Positions 33,659 through 42,244 of a stretch of 46,522 nt of DNA are shown here, piece by piece. This stretch comes from Melioribacteraceae bacterium (lineage in GTDB: Bacteria; Bacteroidota; Ignavibacteria; Ignavibacteriales; Melioribacteraceae): positions 1-46,522 of the forward strand of contig JANQIV010000151.1 in NCBI GenBank assembly GCA_028282005.1. Reading direction: 5' to 3'. The notes below the pieces were generated by a model that searched no databases, had not been told where the DNA came from, and saw only the letters and a list, made by a program, of their open reading frames with translations. The position numbers and the translations under genes were made by a program. The first letter of the stretch is position 1. Each line of letters starts with the position of its first letter.

Positions 33659-34725
33659 AATTGCACCTCTACTTTTTGACCTTCTCTGATGTTTTCGCTA
33701 ACTGCAATTATAGTTTCACCAAACCCTAACCCGGACAATACTTCGACGCCTTCACTATTTGATTTTCCAACTCTTACCCATCTCAACATTACTTCGCTGT
33801 TTTGATTGACTGTGTAAACACCTTTGAGCTGTCCTCTTTCAATTAAATAACTTTTTGGAATTACTACTGATTCCTTTTTGCCTTTTTCTAAAATCACATT
33901 CGCGTACATGCCTGACTTTATTTCAAAATTACTATTGTCAACTTTTACAAGTAGAGTAAATTGCCTGCTTGCCGGATTTGCACCTGCATCAATTTGAATT
34001 ACTGTTCCTTCAAACACTCCATTAGGAATTGCATCAACAATTACTTTTACTTTGTCATTTTTACTGAAAAGTTTTATTTCGCTTTCTGGCACTGATGCTC
34101 TAACTTTTACTGCACTCAAGTTTTCAACTGTCAATAAAGGCATTCCCGGGTTAGCCATATCGCCGGTTTGAACGAATTTCTTTGTAACGTATCCTGTAAA
34201 AGGTGATTTTATTTCAGCGTAAGTCAATGTGTTTTCGATTTCGTTTTTCATTTCTTCAACTGCGTTTAACTTTGCTTTTACCATTTTGTAGCCGGAAGTA
34301 ACATCATCCATTTCCTTCTGCGTAGCGCTTCCTTTGTCAAATAAGTTTTTGATTCTGTCATAATTCTTTTTAGTGTTTGTGTAAGCCGCCCTTGCCTCGA
34401 CATAGCCAGCTTCAATCTGTGCTTTCTTTGCAAGCAGATCTTTGTTATCTATTTTAATTATTGTTTGTCCTTTTGAAACCTTGTCGCCTTCTTCAAAAGG
34501 AAGATTCGCAACTCTGCCCATCAACTTTGTACTAAGCGTTACTCTTCTTTCACCTTCAACATTTCCTGCAAAAGAATAAGTTTGCGCTGTTTGTTTTTGC
34601 TCGACTTTATAACCCTCTACTTTAACTGCAGTTCTGCTGTCATCATTGCTTTCATCCGAACCGCAACCAAAAAATAAAACAGTAAATAAGATTAGTGTTA
34701 CCATAGTTGTTAATTGTTTTTTCAT
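33655..34725 (-). CDS. RND efflux periplasmic adaptor (MFP)
   Basis: About 356 residues from the ATG at 34725, which has GGAG six bases upstream; a start 12 bases earlier (34737) is also open. The N-terminus ends in a lipobox (LFFGC), so the adaptor is a lipoprotein. The barrel-sandwich hybrid is split by an alpha hairpin (SKGQTIIKIDNKDLLAKKAQ; KSPFTGYVTKKFVQTGDMAN), followed by the beta-barrel and membrane-proximal domains. It links the permease to TolC. Adjacent genes overlap or are within 25 nt. Confidence 0.92.
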   Translation of the reverse strand: MKKQLTTMVTLILFTVLFFGCGSDESNDDSRTAVKVEGYKVEQKQTAQTYSFAGNVEGERRVTLSTKLMGRVANLPFEEGDKVSKGQTIIKIDNKDLLAKKAQIEAGYVEARAAYTNTKKNYDRIKNLFDKGSATQKEMDDVTSGYKMVKAKLNAVEEMKNEIENTLTYAEIKSPFTGYVTKKFVQTGDMANPGMPLLTVENLSAVKVRASVPESEIKLFSKNDKVKVIVDAIPNGVFEGTVIQIDAGANPASRQFTLLVKVDNSNFEIKSGMYANVILEKGKKESVVIPKSYLIERGQLKGVYTVNQNSEVMLRWVRVGKSNSEGVEVLSGLGFGETIIAVSENIREGQKVEVQL

Positions 34726-34748
34726 TTTGTTCTCCATTTTATAAACTT

Positions 34749-36080
34749 TTAGTCCATTGTTAAATTTTGTTCTAACAGTAATTCTAAATGAAAGACGGAT
34801 ACATTGTAACCATAGACTGCATTCAAATGATTTAACGACGACTCAAACTGCTTAGCTTCTGCGGTCAATAAATCTGAGGTTCTCTCTAAGCCCTCTTCGT
34901 ATCTGTCTTTTATAATTTTTAAACTTTCTTTTGATTGTTCTTTAGCTTTGTCTGCAAGCTCAACTGTTTGCTCCATTGTTTTTAAATTTCTCATTGCGGA
35001 TTCAATTTCAATTTTATTTTTATCTGCTATTTTGTTGTATTGAATTTTTGCGTTGTCCAAATCAGCATTTGATTTTTGTATTTCAGCAACATTTTTAAAT
35101 CCGTTAAAGATATTCCATTGAAGATTCAACCCGATCATCCAACTGTCTGCGTTGCTCCCGAACAACTCACTGTCGTTGTATTCGAATGAACCAAATGCGT
35201 TTAATCTTGGTAGGAATTTGAATTTATTCATAGTGCTCATTTTTTCTAAAGAGCTGATTCTGTATTTCATCGCGAGCATGTCTGATCTTTTATCATTCAC
35301 TTCATTTATATTTAAGCCAACTTCTCCGACAGAAACTTTTGATAAATTATCTGTTGGTTTTATCAATCCGTCTTTTTCAACACCCAATAAAAATTTCAAA
35401 TTATCATTAGCTGTTTTATAATTGTTCTCTGCTTCTAGCAATTTTTTCTTAACGTCATTCAACATTACATCGACCATAAGTAAATCTGATTTGTTGATTA
35501 TGCCTTCATCATAAAAATCTTTTGAAGTGGAATAATGCTTTTGAACTGCTTCTAGCGATTTGTTAATAACATTAATACTTTTTTGAGCGAGAATTAGTTG
35601 ATAGTAATTTTGCTTAATCATAAAAACTACATATTCTTTGGTGCGCTTTAATTTATTTTCCATTGCACTTAAACCGTCTGCAGCGGCGGCTCTGCCGAAA
35701 AATCCGTCAACATTTATCAACGGCTGCGTCACTTCAAATTTTGTAGTAAAATTTTCAATTTCCGGCGGATCGTTTAATAAAGTGGGATTAAAATCAGCTT
35801 GAGTTACAATCTCCTGCTTTAACTTAAATCCGAATGAACTAAGCGGATCGTTTGTTTTAACAAATGTTTCGGATAAAGTAATGCTTGGCAGAAATACAGA
35901 AAGCGAGCTGTTATAATCGCCGGCCATTTTATCTACTTCTGTCTGTGCTAATTTAATTTCATGATTATTCTCTTTTGCTAATTGGAGGGCTTCGTCAATC
36001 GATAATTCAATAACATTTTCCTGCGCATGAATTATCTGACCGGCGAAGAACAATAGAATTAAAAGAATTTTGTTTTTCAT
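34749..36080 (-). CDS. TolC family outer-membrane channel
   Basis: 443 residues with a signal peptide (1-19) and two OEP repeats. Each shows the long helices and the short beta pieces: SIDEALQLAKENNHEIKLAQ, then SIINK-type turns, and NLQWNIFNGFKNVAEIQKSN. It is the outer-membrane exit duct for the RND pump. The gene lies next to the ArsR regulator, with an operator-like dyad in the 71-nt gap between them. Confidence 0.93.
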   Translation of the reverse strand: MKNKILLILLFFAGQIIHAQENVIELSIDEALQLAKENNHEIKLAQTEVDKMAGDYNSSLSVFLPSITLSETFVKTNDPLSSFGFKLKQEIVTQADFNPTLLNDPPEIENFTTKFEVTQPLINVDGFFGRAAAADGLSAMENKLKRTKEYVVFMIKQNYYQLILAQKSINVINKSLEAVQKHYSTSKDFYDEGIINKSDLLMVDVMLNDVKKKLLEAENNYKTANDNLKFLLGVEKDGLIKPTDNLSKVSVGEVGLNINEVNDKRSDMLAMKYRISSLEKMSTMNKFKFLPRLNAFGSFEYNDSELFGSNADSWMIGLNLQWNIFNGFKNVAEIQKSNADLDNAKIQYNKIADKNKIEIESAMRNLKTMEQTVELADKAKEQSKESLKIIKDRYEEGLERTSDLLTAEAKQFESSLNHLNAVYGYNVSVFHLELLLEQNLTMD

Positions 36081-36096
36081 TTTTGCTCCGTTGTTT

Positions 36097-36136
36097 TATA
36101 ATTTTTAATTATAGACATATATAGATGTTTATATGT
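36097..36136. promoter_or_regulatory. ArsR-type operator dyads upstream of tolC
   Basis: Two dyads are adjacent: TATAATTTTTAATTATA (perfect, 36097-36113) and ACATATA-N8-TATATGT (36115-36136). AT-rich imperfect dyads like these are usual for ArsR/SqrR-type repressors. They sit in the 71-nt gap between the arsR stop and the tolC start. Confidence 0.55.
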
Positions 36137-36151
36137 ATTGTATAAATTTTT

Positions 36152-36457
36152 TTATATTTCGCAGCACTCGATAACGCAATCGATTACCTGGTTTAATTTG
36201 TCTTTCTTCATAAAATAATAAGTGTTTTTACCGTCGCGGGTGTAATCGAGAACATCGCGGTCTTTTAGGATTCTTAAATGGTGAGAAACAACTGCTTGCT
36301 CTATGTCAAGATTGCTGAATATTTCGCTAACCGACAATTTTTTACCTTTATCCAAAAGACACATAATTTTTATTCTTATCGGATGTGCGATTGCTTTGAG
36401 AATCTCGGTGGAGGTTCTCAATTTACTTTCGTCCAAATCTTTTACTTTTGTTTTCAT
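36152..36457 (-). CDS. ArsR family regulator with SqrR/BigR-like cysteines
   Basis: 101 residues from ATG 36457, behind GAGAAGGG (an upstream TTG is less likely). The winged helix is complete: ILKAIAHPIRIKIMCLLDKG, SVSEIFSNLDIEQAVVSHHL and the wing DVLDYTRDGKNTYYF. There is no ELCVCDL metal motif. Cys33 (KIMCLL) and the C-terminal cluster Cys94/Cys98/Cys99 line up with the Cys pair of the persulfide sensors SqrR, BigR and YgaV. It leads the co-directional run of TolC, MFP, RND and sulfur genes and is divergent from the SCO/PCu(A)C genes, and probably controls at least the former. Confidence 0.85.
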   Translation of the reverse strand: MKTKVKDLDESKLRTSTEILKAIAHPIRIKIMCLLDKGKKLSVSEIFSNLDIEQAVVSHHLRILKDRDVLDYTRDGKNTYYFMKKDKLNQVIDCVIECCEI

Positions 36458-36576
36458 TTCCCTTCTCAAAATTATTTACAAATGGTCTGATTCAATTTTT
36501 CAAAAAAGGATTCAAACTCGCGCTTTGTTGAACTCAAAGATCATAATTTTGTTATTTTGCATATTCAAAAATCTGG

Positions 36577-37164
36577 ATGTTTATGAAGAATTTAGTATTT
36601 GTCTTTCTGTTGGCCTTTTTCGGATGTGGAAATAATCTTCCAATCGAAGGTGATTTTGGTACTGGACAGTTCGATTTACTTACTCAAAACGGCAAAATGA
36701 TAGAATTTCCAAAATTGATTGAAGGAAAAATATCACTTGTTGGTTACATTTTTACTAATTGCCCGGATATTTGTCCACTGACCACAAATAATATGAAAAT
36801 GGTCCAAAATCGATTAAAAGAGGAAAATATTGAAGGAGTAGAATTTGTCTCGATATCTTTTGATTCTGAAGTTGACCGCCCGGGTGTTTTAAAGAAATAT
36901 GCTGAACTCAGAGATTTGGATGAATCCAGCTGGACATTATTAACCGGTGAAAAAGAAGACATCAAAAAATTGATTAAAGAAGTGAGTGTAGTTGCTGTGG
37001 TAGGGGATTCGACAGTTACACCCGACAATGAAAAAATTTATTATTACGTGCATACTGACAGAATCTCACTTGTGGATAAAAAAGGCAACATCAGAAAAAG
37101 TTACATCGGCAGCAATGCCAACATTGAAGAGATGGTAAAAGATGTAAAATCGCTTATTAACTGA
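36577..37164 (+). CDS. SCO1/SenC family copper protein
   Basis: 195 residues. Lipoprotein-like N-terminus (LLAFFGC, Cys17). The thioredoxin fold has the copper-binding motif NCPDICPL (Cys62, Cys66) and the partner His159 in YYYVHTDR. SCO proteins pass copper to, or act as thiol reductase for, the CuA site of cytochrome c oxidase. It is divergent from the ArsR operon, and the PCu(A)C gene follows after a hairpin. A nearby ATG at 36583 is an alternative start. Confidence 0.92.
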   Translation: MFMKNLVFVFLLAFFGCGNNLPIEGDFGTGQFDLLTQNGKMIEFPKLIEGKISLVGYIFTNCPDICPLTTNNMKMVQNRLKEENIEGVEFVSISFDSEVDRPGVLKKYAELRDLDESSWTLLTGEKEDIKKLIKEVSVVAVVGDSTVTPDNEKIYYYVHTDRISLVDKKGNIRKSYIGSNANIEEMVKDVKSLIN

Positions 37165-37177
37165 GTAATTTAAAATA

Positions 37178-37230
37178 TGTCACTCTGAACTTGTTTCAGA
37201 GTCTTGCCCAGAAACAAGTTCGGCATGACA
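37178..37230. repeat. Palindromic intergenic repeat GTCA..TGAACTTGTTTC
   Basis: CTGAACTTGTTTC and GAAACAAGTTCGG form the core of a 20-bp imperfect stem around an 11-nt loop, with outer TGTCA/TGACA. This type of repeat is common in Bacteroidetes genomes. It stands between the SCO and PCu(A)C genes and can fold as a hairpin in their shared transcript. Confidence 0.75.
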
Positions 37231-37248
37231 AATAGTAAAGGAGAATAA

Positions 37249-37746
37249 ATGAAACCATTATTGGCAGTAATCATATTATTAATAACATTCACAGCTTGCA
37301 AAAAGGAAGTTGAAGAAGTAAAACAAAATGAAGAAAAAAAGGTTGACCATAGCGGAATGATGGTTCACAAGCCATGGATACGTCCAGCCTCAACCGGAAC
37401 AAACACTGCGTTCTTCGGAACGATAATGAACCACACTGACGTAAACGACACGCTATTAAGTGCTTCTTTTGAAGGAGCGGAAGTTGTTGAAATTCACGAG
37501 ACCTACATGAAAGAAGAAGATATGATGGGAATGCGCAGAATCGAATTTATTGCTATTGAGGAAAACAGTGCTTTCAAATTAAAGCCGCGTTCTTTCCATA
37601 TAATGCTTATTAAATTAAAAGAAGATTTAGCCATTGGCGACAAAAAATCAGTAACACTGAATTTCAAACATTCCGGTGAAATAAAGGTTGAAGCAGAAGT
37701 AAAAGATATGCCCGGCGGTGATGAAATGGATCATAGCCATCATTAA
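37249..37746 (+). CDS. Copper chaperone PCu(A)C
   Basis: 165 residues. Lipoprotein (FTAC, Cys17). The PCu(A)C signature H-x3-M...M...HxM is present: His83 (EIHETYM), Met87, the Met92-95 cluster and His117-x-Met119 (SFHIML). It delivers Cu(I), usually with a SCO protein, to the CuA centre. The His/Met-rich C-terminus (DEMDHSHH) could also bind copper. Start ATG 37249, with GGAG at a proper distance. Confidence 0.92.
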   Translation: MKPLLAVIILLITFTACKKEVEEVKQNEEKKVDHSGMMVHKPWIRPASTGTNTAFFGTIMNHTDVNDTLLSASFEGAEVVEIHETYMKEEDMMGMRRIEFIAIEENSAFKLKPRSFHIMLIKLKEDLAIGDKKSVTLNFKHSGEIKVEAEVKDMPGGDEMDHSHH

Positions 37747-37756
37747 TTTTTAAAAA

Positions 37757-37842
37757 GTCATTTCGAACGGAGTGAGAAATCTGGTTAATTAAGTTTTGAG
37801 ATTTCTCACCCCGATCAAAAAAGACCGGGGATTCGAAATGAC
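37757..37842. repeat. Cloverleaf-like intergenic palindromic element (copy B)
   Basis: Outer arms GTCATTTCGAA/TTCGAAATGAC enclose an 11-bp stem (GTGAGAAATCT/AGATTTCTCAC) and a CCCCG/CGGGG hairpin. The element at 4060-4160 has the same arms and a similar GAGAAATC stem. It separates the convergent PCu(A)C and RsgA genes and could end transcription in both directions. Confidence 0.82.
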
Positions 37843-37848
37843 AAATTT

Positions 37849-38922
37849 CTAATGGCGTTTCTTGTTTTTAAAGTGTTTATCGTACGATTTCTTTATTTCT
37901 TTCCATTTTCTTTTTTCTGCTAAATAAGCGTTATGGTCAACAAGAGTTTCAAGATACTTTTGTTCTTTATGAAGCTTTATGTAATTGTCGTATTTCTTCT
38001 GTTGAAGAGTACCGTTTTCCAATGCTTCTAAAACAGCACAATCAGTTTCATGAATATGTGTACAGTCAGCATATTTACAGTTTTGAGATAACTCCTCAAA
38101 ATCATCAAAAGTGTTTGAAAAACCGTCATCGCTAAACCAGAGTTTTATTCCACGCATTCCCGGTGTATCTATTACGATTCCACCATCCTGCAAAAGAAAT
38201 AATTCACGGCTTGTAGTAGCGTGTCTTCCCCTTGAATCTGATTCACGTATTTCTATAGTTTTTTGTTTTTCTTCGCCGATCAATTCATTTATTAGTGAAG
38301 ATTTCCCAACACCGGATGATCCAATGAAAATATATGTTTTGCCCTTTTCAATATTGTGCGAAAGTACTTCTATACTTTTTGGATCATTTATATTTGTTAT
38401 AATTATCTTTACTTCCGGAAAATTATTTTTCACTTCGTCTATTTTTGATTCGACATCATCGCATAAATCTGCTTTACTCAATATTACAATCGGTTCTGCA
38501 CCACATTGGTAAATCATCACAAGATAACGCGACAATCGATTGATATTGTAATTTTCATTCAGACTCTGCACAACAAAAGCGTAATCAATATTTGCAGCGA
38601 TTATTTGCTCTTGTGCTTTTTTATCAACAGCTTTTCTCGATAAAACAGTTTTACGCTCAAGAACATCGTGAATAATTCCTTTGTGTTCGTCTTCAAAAAT
38701 ATTCATAACAACCCAGTCGCCGGTTTTTGGCAGTTCCGACTGATCATTCGCGAACATTAATTTCCCGGTTATTTCAGCTACAATTATTTCATTTTCAGTT
38801 GCCACCAAGTAATTGGTTTTATTTTCCTTTATTACTCTTCCAACCTGCAAACCATTATTTTTGAACTCTTCAAATTGCTCTTCAAAAAAGGGATTCCACC
38901 CGTAATTAAATAACTTTTCCAA
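37849..38922 (-). CDS. rsgA: Ribosome biogenesis GTPase RsgA (YjeQ)
   Basis: 357 residues. An N-terminal OB domain is followed by the circularly permuted GTPase: SKAD (149-152, G4), then the P-loop GSSGVGKS (201-208) and DTPG further on. The C-terminal zinc motif CKYADCTHIHETDC is present. It assists late 30S maturation. Start TTG at 38922; no ATG is near. It is convergent with the copper chaperone, with the palindrome in between. Confidence 0.95.
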   Translation of the reverse strand: MEKLFNYGWNPFFEEQFEEFKNNGLQVGRVIKENKTNYLVATENEIIVAEITGKLMFANDQSELPKTGDWVVMNIFEDEHKGIIHDVLERKTVLSRKAVDKKAQEQIIAANIDYAFVVQSLNENYNINRLSRYLVMIYQCGAEPIVILSKADLCDDVESKIDEVKNNFPEVKIIITNINDPKSIEVLSHNIEKGKTYIFIGSSGVGKSSLINELIGEEKQKTIEIRESDSRGRHATTSRELFLLQDGGIVIDTPGMRGIKLWFSDDGFSNTFDDFEELSQNCKYADCTHIHETDCAVLEALENGTLQQKKYDNYIKLHKEQKYLETLVDHNAYLAEKRKWKEIKKSYDKHFKNKKRH

Positions 38923-39239
38923 CGTTATTATTCCTTAAAATTTTCTAAAATTTAAACTAGTGTAAGTCCTCAAAAAGAGGATAAGGTAGATTCAGTAAAA
39001 CGTGCTGAACCCTTAGCGGACTTTGTCGGCAATTATTGGTTTGTTCATAAAAATAAGGCTTAAAAAAGCTCCTAAAATTTGTGAATCAAATTTAACTTTA
39101 TTTTCACTAAATTAAAAAGGAAAATTATTTGACGAAAAAGACATGTCATCTGTTTTGAACTTTTTGTGAATCTTTTCTGTATTGGAATAATCAAAAGGTT
39201 ATTACTGTCTAATTAGTTTACTACGTTGGAAGGAAAAGA
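38923..39239. other. Divergent intergenic region
   Basis: 317 nt between rsgA and the receptor gene. It contains a small TCCTC-AAAAA-GAGGA hairpin (38967-38981) and a TTCAG/CTGAA dyad. No promoter of the TTG-N20 type or other gene stands out, though the promoters of both genes must lie here. Confidence 0.5.
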
Positions 39240-41672
39240 ATGAAAAAAATTTTTACTGCACTAGTTGTTATTATATTTATTTTGTCTGTAAATCTAGATG
39301 CACAGCAAAGAGGAAATAGAACGCCTAATAAAATTTCCGGTAAATTATTAGACATCGTTGATAACCACCCTTTACAATACGCAAATATTATTTTATTCCA
39401 GACTTCTGATAGCTCCCAAGTAAGAGGAGCAGCTGCAAATGAATATGGTGAATTTTTGATAGAAAGGTTCAAGCCGGGCAATTATTACTTAAAATTAAGT
39501 TTCATCGGTTATAAAGATAAAATAATCGATAACATCGAAATAGCCCGAGGCCAGCATTTATCTCTAGAAAATATTTATCTTGAAAGAGACCAGTTTAACA
39601 CGGATGAAATTGTAGTATCTGACGAACGCTCACCAATCTCTTACGACATTGATAAAAAAGTAATTAATGTAGATCAGCAGCTTACAGCTCTTTCCGGCAA
39701 CGCGGTTGACATTCTTGAAAATGTGCCGTCCGTTTCTGTCGATATCGAAGGTAATGTTTCACTGCGAGGAAGCGGTAATTTTCAGCTATTAGTTGATGGA
39801 AAACCCTCAATTCTTGATGCCAATGACGCATTACAGCAGATTCCCGCAAGCTCAATTAAAAATATCGAAATAATTACAAATCCCTCGGCAAAATATGATC
39901 CCGAAGGTACGGCCGGAATAATTAACATCATAATGAAAAAAAATGAGAATAACGGTCTGCACGGATTGTTGGATATGAACGGCGGATTAAATGACAAATA
40001 CGGCGGAGAGGTTTCTTTGCAGTATATTCAAAATGGATATCAATTAAGCGGTGCGGTAGATTATAACAAAAGATTTTTTGATGGCGACCGTGATGAAAAC
40101 AGATGGACACTTTTTGAAGGAAACAGGTCATATATTGATAATATCGGGACAACAAATCGTGGTAGAGATTCTTACGGCTTCAAAGCTGCGATAGATTTTA
40201 AGATGTGGGAAAAAGCAAATTTAAGACTTAGCTCAAGATTTAGCGATGGTACTTTTTCCAGCAACTCAAACCAGTTTTTTACAGAATTTTCAGATTTGAA
40301 TCCACAGAGAATTAATTACAACAGTTTCACTGAAAGAGAACGCGGTGGAAACAGATATGCTATTAATCTAAATTTTGAACAATCTTTTTCCGGAAAAGAT
40401 CACAAGTTAACCTTTGAATCATTCTTTCAAAGAAGAAATTCTGAAGAATTCACATTAACGGAATTAACTGAAGCCAATTCAATTGTCAGCGGACAAAGAT
40501 CAACTGAAGACGGGCCAGGGCAAAGATTCAATTTAAAACTTGATTACACACTGCCGTTAAACTCAGATTCAAAATTTGAAACCGGATATCAAAGCCAGTT
40601 TAATACTTCCGATGATATCACCGGTTTACTAGAATACGATGTTGACAGAGAAGAATATGTTTTTCAAGATCAGTTCAGCAACAGTACTACTTATGATAAA
40701 AATATCCACGCAATTTATTCAACTTACTCGGGCAACATTGCCAGTCTCGGTTACCAATTTGGATTGCGCACAGAATATACAGACAGAGAAGTAAGTGTCG
40801 AAAAAACAAACGAGTCTTTCACAATTGACAGATGGGATTATTTCCCGACAGTTCATTTTTCTTACAAACTGTCGAACAACAATCAACTAATGACAAGCTA
40901 CACAAGAAGGATCAATCGCCCGCGCGGCTGGTACTTAGAACCTTTTGATACCTGGATGGACGCGTTCAATTTGAGAAGAGGAAATCCGGCACTCGATCCT
41001 GAATATATTGACTCCTACGAATTGGGATTTCAGACATTGATTGGAAATGTAGTTTTTTCTGTTGAAGCTTATTACAAAATCACAAACAATAAAATTGAAA
41101 GAATCAGAACTGTCTACGATGACAACATCACACTTCACTTAACGGAAAACGTTGGGAAAGATTTCTCATTAGGAAATGAATTGATGCTCAATTTTGATTT
41201 GATCAATAATTGGAATGTTAATCTGCTCGGTAATGTTTATAGATATGAAATTGAAAGTGAAAGAAACGGATTGCCGTTTGAAAGCGAAAGTACAAACTGG
41301 TCATTGAGATTTAATAATTCAATAAAATTACTAACTAACACTTCATTCCAAGTAAACGGTCAATACAATAGTCCGACTGTGACTTCGCAAGGAAGGCGAG
41401 AAGGAAGTTTCGCTTTGAATTTAGCTGTAAGGCAGGACTTGTTTGACAAAATCCTATCTGCAACTTTGCAAATAAGAGATGTACTCAGTACAAGGTCAAG
41501 AGAGTTCACAACTGAAACTGACAATTATTTCAGCAATACTTTTATGGAATTTGAATCGCCAATGGTTATGCTGAATTTAAAATACAATATCAATCCGATC
41601 AAAAAGAACAATGGTGGCCGGAACAGGTCAGGAAATGGTGGTGGAAACGATTTCGGTGGCGAAGAGTTTTAA
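39240..41672 (+). CDS. TonB-dependent receptor, Bacteroidetes barrel type
   Basis: 810 residues. Signal peptide (1-21), a CarboxypepD_reg-like domain (28-110, KISGKLLDIVDNHPLQYANI), a plug domain (about 125-235, with NVDQQLTALSGNAVDILENV and GTAGIINIIMKKN), and an outer-membrane barrel of the PF14905 type to the end. The C-terminus is Gly/Asn-rich (GGRNRSGNGGGND). The ligand is unknown; these receptors take up siderophores, glycans or other large substrates. AGGAAAAGA before the ATG serves as ribosome site. It overlaps the convergent sufE gene by 4 nt. Confidence 0.93.
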   Translation: MKKIFTALVVIIFILSVNLDAQQRGNRTPNKISGKLLDIVDNHPLQYANIILFQTSDSSQVRGAAANEYGEFLIERFKPGNYYLKLSFIGYKDKIIDNIEIARGQHLSLENIYLERDQFNTDEIVVSDERSPISYDIDKKVINVDQQLTALSGNAVDILENVPSVSVDIEGNVSLRGSGNFQLLVDGKPSILDANDALQQIPASSIKNIEIITNPSAKYDPEGTAGIINIIMKKNENNGLHGLLDMNGGLNDKYGGEVSLQYIQNGYQLSGAVDYNKRFFDGDRDENRWTLFEGNRSYIDNIGTTNRGRDSYGFKAAIDFKMWEKANLRLSSRFSDGTFSSNSNQFFTEFSDLNPQRINYNSFTERERGGNRYAINLNFEQSFSGKDHKLTFESFFQRRNSEEFTLTELTEANSIVSGQRSTEDGPGQRFNLKLDYTLPLNSDSKFETGYQSQFNTSDDITGLLEYDVDREEYVFQDQFSNSTTYDKNIHAIYSTYSGNIASLGYQFGLRTEYTDREVSVEKTNESFTIDRWDYFPTVHFSYKLSNNNQLMTSYTRRINRPRGWYLEPFDTWMDAFNLRRGNPALDPEYIDSYELGFQTLIGNVVFSVEAYYKITNNKIERIRTVYDDNITLHLTENVGKDFSLGNELMLNFDLINNWNVNLLGNVYRYEIESERNGLPFESESTNWSLRFNNSIKLLTNTSFQVNGQYNSPTVTSQGRREGSFALNLAVRQDLFDKILSATLQIRDVLSTRSREFTTETDNYFSNTFMEFESPMVMLNLKYNINPIKKNNGGRNRSGNGGGNDFGGEEF

Positions 41673-42088
41673 GCTATTGTTTTGTAAGCAATAGCCATTC
41701 TTTGAATTTCCTTCAGCATTGCTCCAAGCCCATTTTTACGCGTCGGGGAAAGATGATTAGCAATTCCCAACTTGTTTAAAAACTCAGGAGGTGTTTTTAA
41801 TATTTCATCAGGTGTTTGATTTGAGTAAACTTTGATTAATAACGCAATCAATCCTTTTACAATCATTGCGTCGCTGTCAGCTTCAATTACAACTTTACCG
41901 TCTTCAAATTTAGCGTTTATCCACACTTGCGATTGGCAGCCTTCAAGCTTATATTTCTCTGTTCTTACTTCCTCGGAAACTGCAGGTAACTCTCTGCCGA
42001 GTTTAATAATGTGTTTATATCTGTCTTCCCAATCCTGGTATTCTTCAAATTCTTTTATTAGCTGATCTTGTGTCTCTTGTATAGTCAT
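41669..42088 (-). CDS. SufE family sulfur acceptor
   Basis: 139 residues. The sulfur-receiving cysteine is Cys51 in KLEGCQSQVWI, within the conserved SufE core; the later IEADSDAMIVKGLIALLIKV is also typical. SufE accepts persulfide sulfur from SufS for Fe-S assembly. No other suf gene is in the window. It converges on the receptor gene. Confidence 0.92.
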   Translation of the reverse strand: MTIQETQDQLIKEFEEYQDWEDRYKHIIKLGRELPAVSEEVRTEKYKLEGCQSQVWINAKFEDGKVVIEADSDAMIVKGLIALLIKVYSNQTPDEILKTPPEFLNKLGIANHLSPTRKNGLGAMLKEIQRMAIAYKTIA

Positions 42089-42184
42089 TTTAATTCTCTT
42101 ATTTCAAAAAATGGAAATGCAAAATGAAAAAGATGAACGAGAAAAGCAAAGTGAATGTTTTACGATTATATAACATTGCATAAA

Positions 42185-42215
42185 TTGATATCAAAACTCA
42201 TAAAATGTATCTTGC
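42185..42215 (+). promoter_or_regulatory. Possible promoter for PEP carboxylase
   Basis: TTG (42185-42187) and TATCTTGC (42208-42215) are 20 bp apart, a partial match to TTG-N20-TAnnTTTG. It lies 30 nt before the start codon. Confidence 0.35.
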
Positions 42216-42244
42216 GCCTTCAATAAATAAAGAAAGTGGTTTTT

